Part shown: one piece after another, positions 34,401 to 42,752 of the stretch
How the letters are laid out: every line of letters starts with the position of its first letter
Numbering within the stretch: the stretch's first letter is position 1
Source: an uncultured Bacteroidia bacterium
Lineage (GTDB): Bacteria > Bacteroidota > Bacteroidia > Bacteroidales > F082
Direction of reading: 5' to 3'
Length of the DNA stretch: 64,000 nucleotides
NCBI GenBank assembly: GCA_902774295.1
Contig: CACYHP010000001.1
Coordinates: forward strand, 372,001-436,000
Made by a program: the position numbers and the translations under genes
Notes under the pieces: generated by a model
Told to the model about the DNA's origin: nothing
Database searches by the model: none
Seen by the model: the letters and a program-made list of their open reading frames with translations, nothing else

Positions 34401-34773
34401 CTTTAAGCTTTAATAAAATGGCTCCAACCACATTGTAGATATTCAATAAGGCAAAAAACGATTCTTTCTTTGAAACATTCCCAGTATGTGCGGCATTATT
34501 ACCAACTTTACGTACATAATGAACAGCCATCATCACCCGCTCATCATTGATGAAATCTCGGAATGGTTCACCATCAACCAGTTGGAACAATGAATCCTTT
34601 TCTTTAACTTCGATGTTTTTCATAAAGTACAAAGCCTTGACAATGTACTCCAGTGCTTTGCGAGCATTAACTGCACTGAAATCAGGATTGCTTTTCTGGT
34701 ATTCTTCGGCAGCAGAACAGAACTTGTATAAGTCGTTCAGTCCAATGTCTTTTATGTAATCGAAGTTTCGCAT
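31444..34773 (-). CDS. hsdR: Type I restriction enzyme R subunit
   Basis: A 1109-residue translocase/endonuclease. N-terminal DUF4145-like segment (about 1-110). Nuclease region (about 190-260, GYADYVLFSSNGLPLAVIEAKR, PD-(D/E)xK type). SF2 helicase core with Walker A ATGTGKTR (near 360), DEAHRS, GLTATP, and motif VI in IGRGTRLSE. A long C-terminal EcoEI-R-like domain binds the methylase complex. It cuts unmethylated DNA after translocation. It follows the AIPR gene by 27 bp and precedes the HTH-methylase by 4 bp. Confidence 0.93.
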   Translation of the reverse strand: MRNFDYIKDIGLNDLYKFCSAAEEYQKSNPDFSAVNARKALEYIVKALYFMKNIEVKEKDSLFQLVDGEPFRDFINDERVMMAVHYVRKVGNNAAHTGNVSKKESFFALLNIYNVVGAILLKLKVVDKIKPFDENLIPKTVENPALLPTTVEIKETDKIITDTNKDYLIDKEPVSLIASDISEAETRKLYIDLMLKEAGWEVLTTEGTIQPLKACIEVELHGMPNEQGLGYADYVLFSSNGLPLAVIEAKRTSISPVKGKHQAELYADCLEKQYGLRPVIYYTNGFDTNIIDGLGYPPRRLYSFHTAEDLELMIQKRNRKDITDFSIKNNITDRHYQKMAIKAVCEHYNKKHRKALLVMATGTGKTRVAISLTDVLARNNWVKNVLFLADRRSLVRQAHKNFVKLLPSTTTCVLNDNGIDKDLNARITFSTYQTMINYIDTDEKPFSVGRFDLIIIDEAHRSIFGKYGAVFNYFDSLLIGLTATPREDVDRSTYQIFEMDEGSPNYAYELEDAVADGYLVNYHGFKRGSLILKEGIKYNSLSAEEKKQLEAVWTYEQIMGRDIASNEIFNYIFNEDTIDAVLQDLMENGLKVQSGERIGKSVIFAYNHRHAELIVKRFNILYPEYGAGFCALIDNYITYAQDLIDKFEIRDGEPQIAVSVDMLDTGIDIPDILNLVFFKVVKSKIKFMQMIGRGTRLSENIFGQGKDKECFYIFDWCRNFEYFEANPNGKEPQPTQSLTEHLFCLRADIAFHLQHQKYQEDAYCKSLHDENKALLFEQVEALQDSHISVRAKWEAVSHFKDKNAWTYISELDLLSLKTDISPLIPKTVLDESAKKFDVLTLSIELNYLGGDNKADKCIQRVRLIAEKLQDMATLPQVQAKMGTIKEVLSQTAWDNVSLQWLEKVRIDLRDLVKFLIGGGDRWFIVDIDDVISHDGESEGITPRVSYKQRVLDWLATHRNLPVLDKIYDMEQLNTNDFHELERILWEELGNKEDYDKYTLGKPCGSNVAILIRSLIGVDRKIAMQRFGQFISGNELNSEQEEFLMTVVSYVCENGDITKDIVVNDPPFDERLDVFNAYMIPLAKFIDNIHNVVIPLYQQGGNPVSMAAEA

Positions 34774-34800
34774 GGCTTTTAAATCAATCTAAATTATAAT

Positions 34801-36558
34801 TTAATCAGCAGCTAATCTGTATTCAAAGAATGATGGGTCAATAACAAAAGCTTCTTTTAATGCTTTGTTCATTTGGGCGTTCATGGATGGCAAGAATGAA
34901 ATATAATTGTTTACTGCGGCTTGTATAGCAGCTATACTATCCTTGCTCTTAATCCAGTTTTGAGGAATAAATGCTTTATCTCTAATCTTGGCGTTTTCTT
35001 CACCAGTGGAATAGGCATTGTTCATACAATTAACAACAATACCAATCATCGTATCAACCATGTTGTTGTTTTTTGCAGCCATTAAGCACTGGTAGGGTGA
35101 TGGCACCATATCTTTCCCGTTGAGTTTTGCAACAACAGAGGATATTGTAAATAAGAAATGATATGGAGCATAAGCTTTCATGGTCAGAATCGTCTCGTTA
35201 ATGCTATATGGGTTTTCTTCTGTCCAGATTGCCATTATTTTATTGTACCAGTAGTTCAAAGCATAGATGTCTTCTGGGCGATATTCTTTTTTAAACAAAG
35301 TGTCAAAAAACTTATCAAATATTTTGGTTTCGCCATAAGACAAGCTTGGTCTTTGTGAATACCATGCAATTAAGTATTTGCCCAAAAATGATAACTCAAT
35401 GTAATACTCTTTGTCTTTGTCGGCTGGTAGTGTTTCACCACGTTTTGCTGCAAAATAACCATTGGGATATTTCTGTTCATAGGCTTTCTTTAGCCTGATA
35501 ACTCTCTTGTCATTACTACGTAAATCTCTTGTCTTTACGGCACTTTGTGTATTGGTGTTGATACTAATATTGTCGGCTCTGTCTTTTTGTGGAATTTCGT
35601 AGAATCTAAATAACACATAAGCATCATCTCTTTTCTTGACAACTTCGCTGCACGACAAGATTGTGTTAAGAGATTGACATCCATTAACGACGCTAACACC
35701 ATGAACCTTTAATTTATTTCCATCTATCAGCTCCATCTTATTACAAATGGCTGTAATTCCGTTATGGAAAAAGAAGAAATCTCCGCATTTGTCGCCTGTG
35801 ATGGTCTTTCGGATTTTCTTGTTTACAGCATTGCTGATTCCAAGGCTTTGACGAACATTCTTTTGGAATAAGGTTCCGTTGCTGATACCTGGGAATAAGA
35901 TACATTCTTTTAACGGCATTGCAACTATGCAAACACTTGTTGTACCTATGGTTGTGAAAAGATATTTACCGTTTTCAAGATTAATCGTATGGTTAAGGCT
36001 CGGATTGTCCTTTTCCATTGTTTGAGTATATTTGTCTTCAAGGCCATTCCTGTCAACAACTACAAGCTCCGCATCATACGACGACGCATCCTCGTTTGAT
36101 AATGTGGCTTGAAATGCCACAATGTCTTTTTGCGCATCTTCTGTGAATACCGACGTGGTAATCAACTCAAAACAGACATTATAATCATCTTCGTTTATAG
36201 CCTTGGAAATCTCATTTAGCTTAATCTTTAGTTTGCTGTTAGCTCCTTCTTGAAGTGCCGCTAAATCTTTCAATTGTGTCCATGATGAAATCACTTCTCT
36301 TACTGGCTCGGCATCCACACTATCTCCAAGATAATATTTACCCTGAACAATGTAAACCTTTTGCTCGTCATCGTCAATATAAACAGCATCAATCTGTTTA
36401 TCATTGGCTCCGTCGGTTATGGCGGCTTTGGTTTGCAGAGCATCCAGTAAATGGATATTTCTCATATACCATGCCACAAAACGCTGTCCGTCATTCGGAT
36501 AGTTTTGCTGGTAATAATCTTGCTTAATTTCAATTTGAATTTTTTCTATTATGTTCAT
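34801..36558 (-). CDS. AIPR-family (abortive infection phage resistance) protein
   Basis: A 585-residue protein. The central motif FFFFHNGITAICNKMELIDG followed by VVNGCQSLNTI (about 265-300) and SINTNTQSAVKTRDLRSND is the AIPR (AbiR-like) core. The N-terminal part (about 1-150: DAVYIDDDEQKVYIVQGKYY) has a nuclease-like strand pattern. The family is tied to phage exclusion and is often inserted in type I restriction operons between hsdS and hsdR, as here. Mechanism is not established from sequence. It lies 15 bp after hsdS. Confidence 0.85.
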   Translation of the reverse strand: MNIIEKIQIEIKQDYYQQNYPNDGQRFVAWYMRNIHLLDALQTKAAITDGANDKQIDAVYIDDDEQKVYIVQGKYYLGDSVDAEPVREVISSWTQLKDLAALQEGANSKLKIKLNEISKAINEDDYNVCFELITTSVFTEDAQKDIVAFQATLSNEDASSYDAELVVVDRNGLEDKYTQTMEKDNPSLNHTINLENGKYLFTTIGTTSVCIVAMPLKECILFPGISNGTLFQKNVRQSLGISNAVNKKIRKTITGDKCGDFFFFHNGITAICNKMELIDGNKLKVHGVSVVNGCQSLNTILSCSEVVKKRDDAYVLFRFYEIPQKDRADNISINTNTQSAVKTRDLRSNDKRVIRLKKAYEQKYPNGYFAAKRGETLPADKDKEYYIELSFLGKYLIAWYSQRPSLSYGETKIFDKFFDTLFKKEYRPEDIYALNYWYNKIMAIWTEENPYSINETILTMKAYAPYHFLFTISSVVAKLNGKDMVPSPYQCLMAAKNNNMVDTMIGIVVNCMNNAYSTGEENAKIRDKAFIPQNWIKSKDSIAAIQAAVNNYISFLPSMNAQMNKALKEAFVIDPSFFEYRLAAD

Positions 36559-36573
36559 GGTAGTATGTGTTTG

Positions 36574-37668
36574 TTATCCAAAGTATTTGTCCATTGTGTA
36601 GTTGAAGAGTTTCTGCGTATCTTCAATGGATTTGCTGACGGCTGCTTTTTGTTTTTCGATAGCTTCAATCTTCTCAATATATTTATTTTGAACAGCCAAA
36701 GGTGGAACAATTTGTTTAAATGATTTCATTATTGATGTGTTCAGGTTGGGTTGAGTGCCATCTGGAGCAATGTTTCTGAAATACTGCGTACAGAAGTTCA
36801 AAGACTTCAACAAAAACACTTTTTCTATCTCATTTGAAATATTATCGAAAGCCAACCAACCATCGTGAATACAACCATCAAATGTGATAATTCGTGCAAA
36901 ACCTAAAGAAACACCACAATTCGCAAATATTAAACTTCCCGAATGGATGTATCGGGTTTTGTTTAATCCCTCTTCAATTATATGTTCTTTGGTTTGATGT
37001 AAGTATATATCATCACCTTTTGTTGCATCACCAATTTTTATCCACGGGATAGTTCCTCCTAAATACTGTTCAATTGGACGAGGAGAGCCTCCCCTATATA
37101 CATCGCATAAATCCCCTAATTTCTTCACTTCCCATCCCTTTTCATTCTCCACAGGGTCGCCAAACATATCATAGAAAATGGATTGGGTAAGGTTGTCATA
37201 TTCCTTCAGTTGGGTTTGCTGTTTGTCGATTAGGGACTGGAGAAGGTCAAGTTCGGAAACGATGTGTTGTTGTTCGGAAAAAGATGGGACAGGAATAACA
37301 CATTCTCCATAATCTCTAAAGTAGATATGCGGTATTGCAGCTCCATTGACAAATTTTGAAAGGTTTAATCCACGCAACGCATAGCAGAGGTATTTAAGTG
37401 AACAATCCTTTTTGGGTAATATGTATTGCATCGTTCCAACCAAAGAAGATTTCGATGGATATACATCCACTCTGCCAACACCCGAACCATCTTTTACAAT
37501 GCCAATATATGGTTCTTCTTGGTGATAGAAATCAACCCCTTTGACAAATCCACTCGCTCCATACAAAGCGTAATCACCATTATTGTCTTCGATTTTATTA
37601 AGTACAATGTTTGAAGAAGCCTTACTGCAAACCTCTTTTACTCTCTTATATTTCCGATTCTCTTTCAT
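36574..37668 (-). CDS. hsdS: Type I restriction enzyme specificity subunit
   Basis: A 364-residue protein with two target-recognition domains: residues about 1-125 (ending YFRDYGECVIPVPSFSEQQHIVSEL) and about 175-340 (GWEVKKLGDLCDVYRGGSPRP... to KQIVPPLAVQNKYIEKI). Each is followed by a conserved coiled helix (LIDKQQTQLKEYDNLTQSIFYDMF; KQKAAVSKSIEDTQKLF). It determines the DNA sequence recognised by HsdM and HsdR. The first TRD is short. Its ATG overlaps the stop of the HExxH gene (ATGA). Confidence 0.9.
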   Translation of the reverse strand: MKENRKYKRVKEVCSKASSNIVLNKIEDNNGDYALYGASGFVKGVDFYHQEEPYIGIVKDGSGVGRVDVYPSKSSLVGTMQYILPKKDCSLKYLCYALRGLNLSKFVNGAAIPHIYFRDYGECVIPVPSFSEQQHIVSELDLLQSLIDKQQTQLKEYDNLTQSIFYDMFGDPVENEKGWEVKKLGDLCDVYRGGSPRPIEQYLGGTIPWIKIGDATKGDDIYLHQTKEHIIEEGLNKTRYIHSGSLIFANCGVSLGFARIITFDGCIHDGWLAFDNISNEIEKVFLLKSLNFCTQYFRNIAPDGTQPNLNTSIMKSFKQIVPPLAVQNKYIEKIEAIEKQKAAVSKSIEDTQKLFNYTMDKYFG

Positions 37669-38387
37669 ACAATCTTTTTGTTCTTACTCCAATCGATTAA
37701 ACCATCCACTAATACATCTACCAAATCGTGGTAATTATTCTCCCATGTTTGTCGCTCCTTTTCTATATCATAATCTATCCAGCCATTCCAAAATTTATCG
37801 AGAATAGAAAACAATTCATGGTCGATATTATACAACGCACTCATTTGTTGGTCGTAATGATTATTTGTGTTTATGTCCGCTTTTCCAGCAAAGAATTTTC
37901 CGATAAAATAGTTGATGTGCGTTTTATTGTATTTGGTACAAAAAATTCCTTTCTTGTATCCATTACTGATATAATCAACATCGCTATTGGTTAGTTTTAC
38001 ATCCGAATAGTCGGATAAAAACTTTTCAATAGGATACCCCAAATTCAAGTAAACAGGCAACATTTTTACGTGTTCAAGAGAATTTGAAATGTGGTCATAC
38101 AGCCTTTCGTTGAAGATTATGTTAAGTGGGTATTCATTTTGCAGCATAAGTTGTATAGCACTGCCAATATATAAACTCTTATACGGCAAGTATAGATGCA
38201 ACAATTCATGCGTAAATGATGCTGAATCGGGCAAATTTTTTGGAACATATATAATACAATCTTTGTTTTTATGATAGTTCCCATAGCAATTTTCCGAACA
38301 ATATTCGATGCTAATGTTGAAAGATTGGTTCAACATTTTCCAAAGATTCTTATTGGCATCGTCTATATATAAACTTGCATCAATCAT
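37665..38387 (-). CDS. HExxH putative metallopeptidase embedded in the restriction operon
   Basis: A 240-residue protein of no named family. ASFTHELLHLYLPYK contains HELLH at residues 60-64, the zinc-binding HExxH motif, and NSLEHVKMLPVYLNLGYP downstream could supply the third ligand. An N-terminal cluster of Cys/His (Cys30, Cys34, His39, Cys44) is also visible. There is no signal peptide, so it should be cytosolic. It sits between hsdM (12 bp after it) and hsdS (4-bp ATGA overlap), hence is translated with the restriction complex. Cleavage of a phage or host protein as an effector is inference. A non-catalytic role is possible. Confidence 0.7.
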   Translation of the reverse strand: MIDASLYIDDANKNLWKMLNQSFNISIEYCSENCYGNYHKNKDCIIYVPKNLPDSASFTHELLHLYLPYKSLYIGSAIQLMLQNEYPLNIIFNERLYDHISNSLEHVKMLPVYLNLGYPIEKFLSDYSDVKLTNSDVDYISNGYKKGIFCTKYNKTHINYFIGKFFAGKADINTNNHYDQQMSALYNIDHELFSILDKFWNGWIDYDIEKERQTWENNYHDLVDVLVDGLIDWSKNKKIV

Positions 38388-38399
38388 TCAATTTATTAC

Positions 38400-39893
38400 T
38401 TACAAATACTGCTCTTTGAACTCTTTAATGGCTGCTGATATTTCTGTTTGAAGAGATTCTATTCTTCCAAATACAACAGAAGGTTGCTCGTATTCAACCT
38501 TGACCTTCTCAACTTCCTTGTATTTGTTGATGGAAAGGTCGTAATCGTTTGCTATGATTTCAGCCACAGGCACAATGAAGCTTTGGTCTTTTCGTGTACG
38601 GCTTTCCTCTGCTTCAAGATTCTTGAAACGTGCAATCACATCAGGAATGTCGTTTTCGGCAATTGGTGTGCGTTTGTCATCCAAAGAAAAGCCATCAGCT
38701 TTCATGTCATAGAACCAAACCTTATCAGTTCCTCCAGCGTTAGTCTTGGTAAAAATGAGAATTGCCGTGGAAACACCAGCATAAGGTTTAAATACACCCG
38801 ATGGCATTGATATTACCGCTTGAAGACGCTGCGTATCAATCAATTCTTTGCGAATGGATTTGTGGCCTGTGCTGTTGCCGAACAATACACCGTCAGGAAC
38901 AATAGATGCACAACGACCACCTACTTGAAGTATCCTCACAAACAAGGCAAGGAACAGCAATTCGGTTTTCTTGGTCTTGGTAATAGCAAGAAGGCTTTTG
39001 CTTACAGCTTCGTTGTCAAGACTGCCAGTAAATGGTGGGTTGGCCAGACATAATGTGTACTGGTTCTCATCTGTGTTGTCGGTCGATAAACTGTCTTGGT
39101 ATTTAATATCAGGATTATCAACGCCATGAAGCATAAGGTTCATAGCTCCAATGCGCAACATTGTGGCATCGGTGTCAAAACCATGCAACATACCGTTCTT
39201 GTAATGCTCGGAATTTTCCTTTTTCAGCAATTCTGATTTATAATTTGCTTGGATATATTTTGCTGATTCTACGATAAAACCAGCACTTCCCATTGCAGGG
39301 TCGCAAATAGTGTCTTTAAGGGTTGGCCGCATGAGCTCTACCATCATGCGGATTATATGTCGAGGTGTACGGAACTGGCCGTTATTTCCGCTTGCGGCCA
39401 TTTTTCCAAGAATATATTCGTACACATCGCCCATTGTATCCCTGTTATTCATGTCAAGATGGTCAACACCTTCCACAATCTTCACAAGTGTTCTGGGACT
39501 TTGTATCAGGAAGGTGGCACTGGCCATAAACTTGCTATAGGCCGATTCTCTACCTTCGTTAAGGTTCTTTATGAAGACAAACACATCTTTGCTGATAACT
39601 CGGTACATTGCATCAGCTTCCATGTTTTTGAAAACATTCCAACGCAAGCTATTGTACGGAACGTCTTTATCCGTTTCGGGATTATGCCATACACCATCTT
39701 TGAAAGTTGGGTCTTTAACCTTGACGTTCATGGCATTGGCGTTAGCTTCTTTGGTGCGTTGTGCATCATCAAGCATTTTCATAAAGAACAGATATGTCAT
39801 CTGCTCCAAAATGGTCATAGAATTAGTAATTCCACCAGTCCAAAAGGTATCCCATATCGAATCAATACGGTTCTTAATTTCTCCTGTAATCAT
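38400..39893 (-). CDS. hsdM: Type I restriction enzyme methylase subunit
   Basis: A 497-residue N6-adenine methyltransferase. N-terminal HsdM_N helical domain (about 1-140, EQMTYLFFMKMLDDAQ). SAM-binding motif I DPAMGSAGF (near 195). Catalytic motif IV in LANPPFTG (near 290, NPPF). C-terminal helices pair with HsdS. First gene of the leftward operon, with its own promoter at about 39991-40024. Confidence 0.95.
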   Translation of the reverse strand: MITGEIKNRIDSIWDTFWTGGITNSMTILEQMTYLFFMKMLDDAQRTKEANANAMNVKVKDPTFKDGVWHNPETDKDVPYNSLRWNVFKNMEADAMYRVISKDVFVFIKNLNEGRESAYSKFMASATFLIQSPRTLVKIVEGVDHLDMNNRDTMGDVYEYILGKMAASGNNGQFRTPRHIIRMMVELMRPTLKDTICDPAMGSAGFIVESAKYIQANYKSELLKKENSEHYKNGMLHGFDTDATMLRIGAMNLMLHGVDNPDIKYQDSLSTDNTDENQYTLCLANPPFTGSLDNEAVSKSLLAITKTKKTELLFLALFVRILQVGGRCASIVPDGVLFGNSTGHKSIRKELIDTQRLQAVISMPSGVFKPYAGVSTAILIFTKTNAGGTDKVWFYDMKADGFSLDDKRTPIAENDIPDVIARFKNLEAEESRTRKDQSFIVPVAEIIANDYDLSINKYKEVEKVKVEYEQPSVVFGRIESLQTEISAAIKEFKEQYL

Positions 39894-39990
39894 ATACGAT
39901 GCTCAAATGTATCTCTTTTAAAACATGAACACCAGCATAGGATTGACAAATTATAATTCGCCAACCTATCACATTTTGATGCTCATGCTA

Positions 39991-40024
39991 CAAAATTACA
40001 AAGAAATTCATCAAAAAATACAAA
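39991..40024 (-). promoter_or_regulatory. Promoter of the leftward restriction operon
   Basis: On the - strand TAATTTTG (plus 39991-39998) with TTTG 22 bp upstream (plus CAAA 40021-40024). The start of hsdM is about 98 bp downstream. It is back-to-back with the promoter of the serine recombinase. Confidence 0.55.
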
Positions 40025-40071
40025 ATATTAAAAAATTATAAAAAAAGTATCAAAAAATAATAGTTTTAGCA

Positions 40072-40101
40072 TTGTTATTCCAATTAAAATTTGTATCTTT
40101 G
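40072..40101 (+). promoter_or_regulatory. Promoter of the serine recombinase gene
   Basis: TTG at 40072-40074, a 19-bp spacer and TATCTTTG at 40094-40101. It fixes the recombinase start at 40136, since the upstream in-frame ATG at 40091 would precede transcription start. Confidence 0.75.
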
Positions 40102-40135
40102 CAAAAAGTTTGAAAAACAACAAAATTTGATAGTT

Positions 40136-40768
40136 ATGAATAGAGTTTGCTTGGTCGGAAGGTGTAGTACAAATAGGCAAGACTACATGAGGCAGCTGGA
40201 ACAAATGCGAGATTATTGCAATCAACAAAATTGGACGGTAATGAAAGAATTTGCCAATAAAGTAAGTGGTGCAAAAAAACTTGAAGAGAGAAAAGAGATT
40301 CAAGAAATGATTGCCTACGTCAAGGAAAACCAAATTGATATGGTTTGTGTTCTTTCCATTGACAGACTCGGTAGAAACACCCTTGAAGCGTTGAAACTTA
40401 TACAACTTCTTAATGAGAACCATATAACATTGTTTGTTCAAAATTACAACCTTCGTACTCTTAATGAAGATGGTAAACCAAACCCTGTTGCCAGTTTGAT
40501 ATGTACAATCTTATTAGAGATTGCTCAAATGGAACGTCTAACTATTGCGGAACGCATGGAATCAGGCCGAAACAGATATATCCGTATTTGTAGAGAACAA
40601 GGGAAAAAGATGGGTCGGCCAGCGACATACAGAAAAAGTGATGACAAATACAAAGAGCAATATGCCAAAGAAATCTCGCTTTTACGCAAAAACTACTCTT
40701 TGCGAAATACTTATAAAATTACTGGGACATCAATCGGTACTTTGAGAAAGTTGCAGAAATTTGTATAA
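40136..40768 (+). CDS. Small serine recombinase (resolvase/invertase family)
   Basis: A 210-residue protein. The catalytic N-terminal domain (about 1-140) has VCLVGRCSTNRQDYMRQLEQ with the nucleophile Ser10, CVLSIDRLGRNTLEAL, and LIQLLNENHITLF. The E-helix segment ASLICTILLEIAQMERLTIAERMESGRNRYI follows. The C-terminal part carries GRPATYRKSDD and an HTH (SLRNTYKITGTSIGTLRKLQKF). It cuts and rejoins DNA by a phosphoserine link and could invert or resolve DNA within the element. No obvious pair of crossover sites was found. It is divergent from hsdM. Confidence 0.88.
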   Translation: MNRVCLVGRCSTNRQDYMRQLEQMRDYCNQQNWTVMKEFANKVSGAKKLEERKEIQEMIAYVKENQIDMVCVLSIDRLGRNTLEALKLIQLLNENHITLFVQNYNLRTLNEDGKPNPVASLICTILLEIAQMERLTIAERMESGRNRYIRICREQGKKMGRPATYRKSDDKYKEQYAKEISLLRKNYSLRNTYKITGTSIGTLRKLQKFV

Positions 40769-40791
40769 CTAAAAAATCTAAAACATACATT

Positions 40792-41079
40792 ATGCCAGTG
40801 ATTGATGAGTACATCAACAACTATATTGACAAAACAATAGAGAAGAAAATTGGTGAAATGTTCGACCGCCTTCAGAGGGTTTCCGATAATAAAAAGGTCG
40901 TTTATACCAACAAAGACATGATGCAGATGCTTGGTGTTGACCCCAAAACACTAAAAAAGTATAGGGATGAAGGCTTGTTGGGTTATTCACATCCGTATGA
41001 TAAATATTATTACACTCAGCAAGATTTGGATAGGTTTCTCATGAACAAGAAAGTGAGGTTTGAACCTTTTGATATCTAA
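40792..41079 (+). CDS. MerR/HTH_17-type DNA-binding protein
   Basis: A 95-residue protein. The C-terminal KVVYTNKDMMQMLGVDPKTLKKYRDEGLLGYSHPYDKYYYTQQDLDRFL is a winged HTH like those of excisionases. The N-terminal helix (DEYINNYIDKTIEKKIGEMFDRL) could dimerise. It lies 23 bp after the recombinase behind an AACTAAAAAATCTAAAACA leader and may control recombination direction or the nearby promoters. Confidence 0.8.
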   Translation: MPVIDEYINNYIDKTIEKKIGEMFDRLQRVSDNKKVVYTNKDMMQMLGVDPKTLKKYRDEGLLGYSHPYDKYYYTQQDLDRFLMNKKVRFEPFDI

Positions 41080-41094
41080 TATTTGAATTAAAAA

Positions 41095-41124
41095 TTGTGC
41101 AGCTTTCGTTTTTTTGTATATTTG
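41095..41124 (+). promoter_or_regulatory. Promoter of the EVE-like gene
   Basis: TTG at 41095-41097, a 19-bp spacer, TATATTTG at 41117-41124. The start is 40 bp downstream. Confidence 0.7.
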
Positions 41125-41164
41125 CATTGTTCTTTAATAATAAAAACCAACAAATATAGTCATT

Positions 41165-42148
41165 ATGAAAACTGTAATCTTAAAATGGAATCCAGCTGTT
41201 TCGTCTTATCAAATGCTTCGGTACTTGCAAGATTTGAACGAAATGGCAACAGAACAAATAGCTTATGATAGCGATTGGAGTGTATGGGAGAATGAAAAGA
41301 TACATGCTGGAGACCGTTTTTATTTAATAAAACTTGGTGTGGGACAGGTCGGAATTGTGTCAAGTGGTGTTATAACAAGCGAACCATATTTGGCACCTGA
41401 TTGGAGAAAAACAGACAAAAAAGTGTATTATGTTGATTATTTGCCAAATATTGTTATAAATCCAGACACATTGCCAATTTTAACAAGTGAGGCTCTTGCC
41501 AAAGCTATTCCAGATTTTGATTGGTTTAAAGGCCATTCGGGGATGGTGCTTGAAGACAAACAAGCAGAAGCTCTTGAAAAATTGTGGAAATCATATCTGG
41601 CCACGAACAAAGAGTTATTTGACATAGCGTTGGCGGATAATAAAACAGACCAACTTTATTTGGATTTGAATTTTGAAAAAGCAACGTTTAATGAGCTAAA
41701 AGAGGGTTTGACTGAGAAGAATACAATGACTATTAATGTAAACAAGTACGAATACTTGGATGCGTTTTTCAGAAGAGAGTTTAGTATAATTCTAAATAAT
41801 GATAATTACCAGCAAATCATTGAACATGTTGATGGAAATCCAGTTATAAAAGCTCCTAATCAGCCAAAGCGAAATTACGGAATCAATTGGTATAACAGGG
41901 GAGTTTTTCCATACCAATTACGTAAAGGTGTTAAATATATAAAGTTGGTTTATGGAAATCAGTATATGGTTGCCAGATTCAACCGAGAAGAAATGGGCTA
42001 TTCAATAACATCTCGTTTTTCTAAAATTGCTAATAATGTAAGACATATTTGTAAAAACGGGGCTTGTTGTGATTGGCAAATTGAATTTTGGTATGTTGAT
42101 ATTCTGGTAAAGGATTTCAATGAAAATGTTTTGCCTAAAAATAAATAA
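41165..42148 (+). CDS. EVE/PUA-like domain protein, possible modified-base reader
   Basis: A 327-residue protein of uncertain family. Residues about 1-120 (ILKWNPAVSSYQMLRYLQDL, WSVWENEKIHAGDRFYLIKLG, GQVGIVSSGVITSEPYLAPDW) resemble the EVE-type beta-barrel that binds modified bases in several restriction proteins. FDWFKGHSGMVLEDKQAEALEKLWKSYL follows, a linker seen with such domains. The C-terminal half (about 200-327) is unassigned. No PD-(D/E)xK or HNH site was found. It has its own promoter and terminates at the hairpin at 42171. Placement in a restriction island supports a role in sensing modified phage DNA, which is inference. Confidence 0.6.
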   Translation: MKTVILKWNPAVSSYQMLRYLQDLNEMATEQIAYDSDWSVWENEKIHAGDRFYLIKLGVGQVGIVSSGVITSEPYLAPDWRKTDKKVYYVDYLPNIVINPDTLPILTSEALAKAIPDFDWFKGHSGMVLEDKQAEALEKLWKSYLATNKELFDIALADNKTDQLYLDLNFEKATFNELKEGLTEKNTMTINVNKYEYLDAFFRREFSIILNNDNYQQIIEHVDGNPVIKAPNQPKRNYGINWYNRGVFPYQLRKGVKYIKLVYGNQYMVARFNREEMGYSITSRFSKIANNVRHICKNGACCDWQIEFWYVDILVKDFNENVLPKNK

Positions 42149-42170
42149 CTCAAAAATCTAAAACAAAATG

Positions 42171-42200
42171 GAAACGCCTGACCATTGGTCGGGCGTTTCT
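42171..42200. terminator. Hairpin between convergent genes
   Basis: GAAACGCCTGACC-ATT-GGTCGGGCGTTTC, a 13-bp stem with one G-T pair. The downstream T-run is weak on both strands, but the position between converging genes fits a terminator. Confidence 0.65.
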
Positions 42201-42364
42201 CATAATTAATACATGAAAAAAGATAGACGTAAAATTTTAATTTAATGTTTTGTGATAAAATCTCACATCGTGGGTGTTCCTAAACTGTATCGCTCGATTT
42301 TAACATGTATCAAACTTGAAATGACACACTTTTCGATGGTCAACCCACGCACATGCGTATATTG

Positions 42365-42751
42365 TTATCTGTTTTCGATTTGTCTTTGTTTGATTAAATC
42401 AATCTTGTCTCTTAAATAGAGGTGCATCGGTTCACTGCATTTATAATATGGATTATTCACATATAAATCCACTGCAACGTTGTTTGCGGTCTGTTTCCCT
42501 AAAACCAAAATAACTGTACTTTTACATATATAGCCGCCAAATGCTTCCGAAATCACACTATTCCACTTTTGCTCTTTTCTTCTTTCGGCTAATTGTCAAA
42601 TGATTTTATTTTTTGCCTTTCTTATGGGCTTACTGCTTAATTCTACGGTTGAATCCATAATATTAACAGCAATATAATACTCGCTTACCTTTTCTTTATT
42701 GCCGTTTTGTACAAGCCAATCAATCGTTTCTTTAATGGATTTGAATTTCAT
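42365..42751 (-). pseudogene. Hypothetical island gene interrupted by in-frame TGA
   Basis: ATG at 42749-42751 opens MKFKSIKETIDWLVQNGNKE, which runs to a TGA at 42596-42598. The same frame continues without an ATG as QLAERRKEQKWNSVISEAFGG and on to a stop at 42365, giving a 128-codon frame split by one TGA. The absence of a start in the second half and the continuous frame point to one former gene. The context TGA-CAA-TTA resembles leaky-stop sequences, so readthrough is conceivable. Function unknown. It is the last gene of a leftward run of four small genes. Confidence 0.6.
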
Positions 42752-42752
42752 A

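Noticed and set aside
36574..40768. Phase-variable hsdS shuffling driven by the serine recombinase
   Set aside because: Only one hsdS is present, with no silent hsdS fragments or inverted repeats seen nearby.
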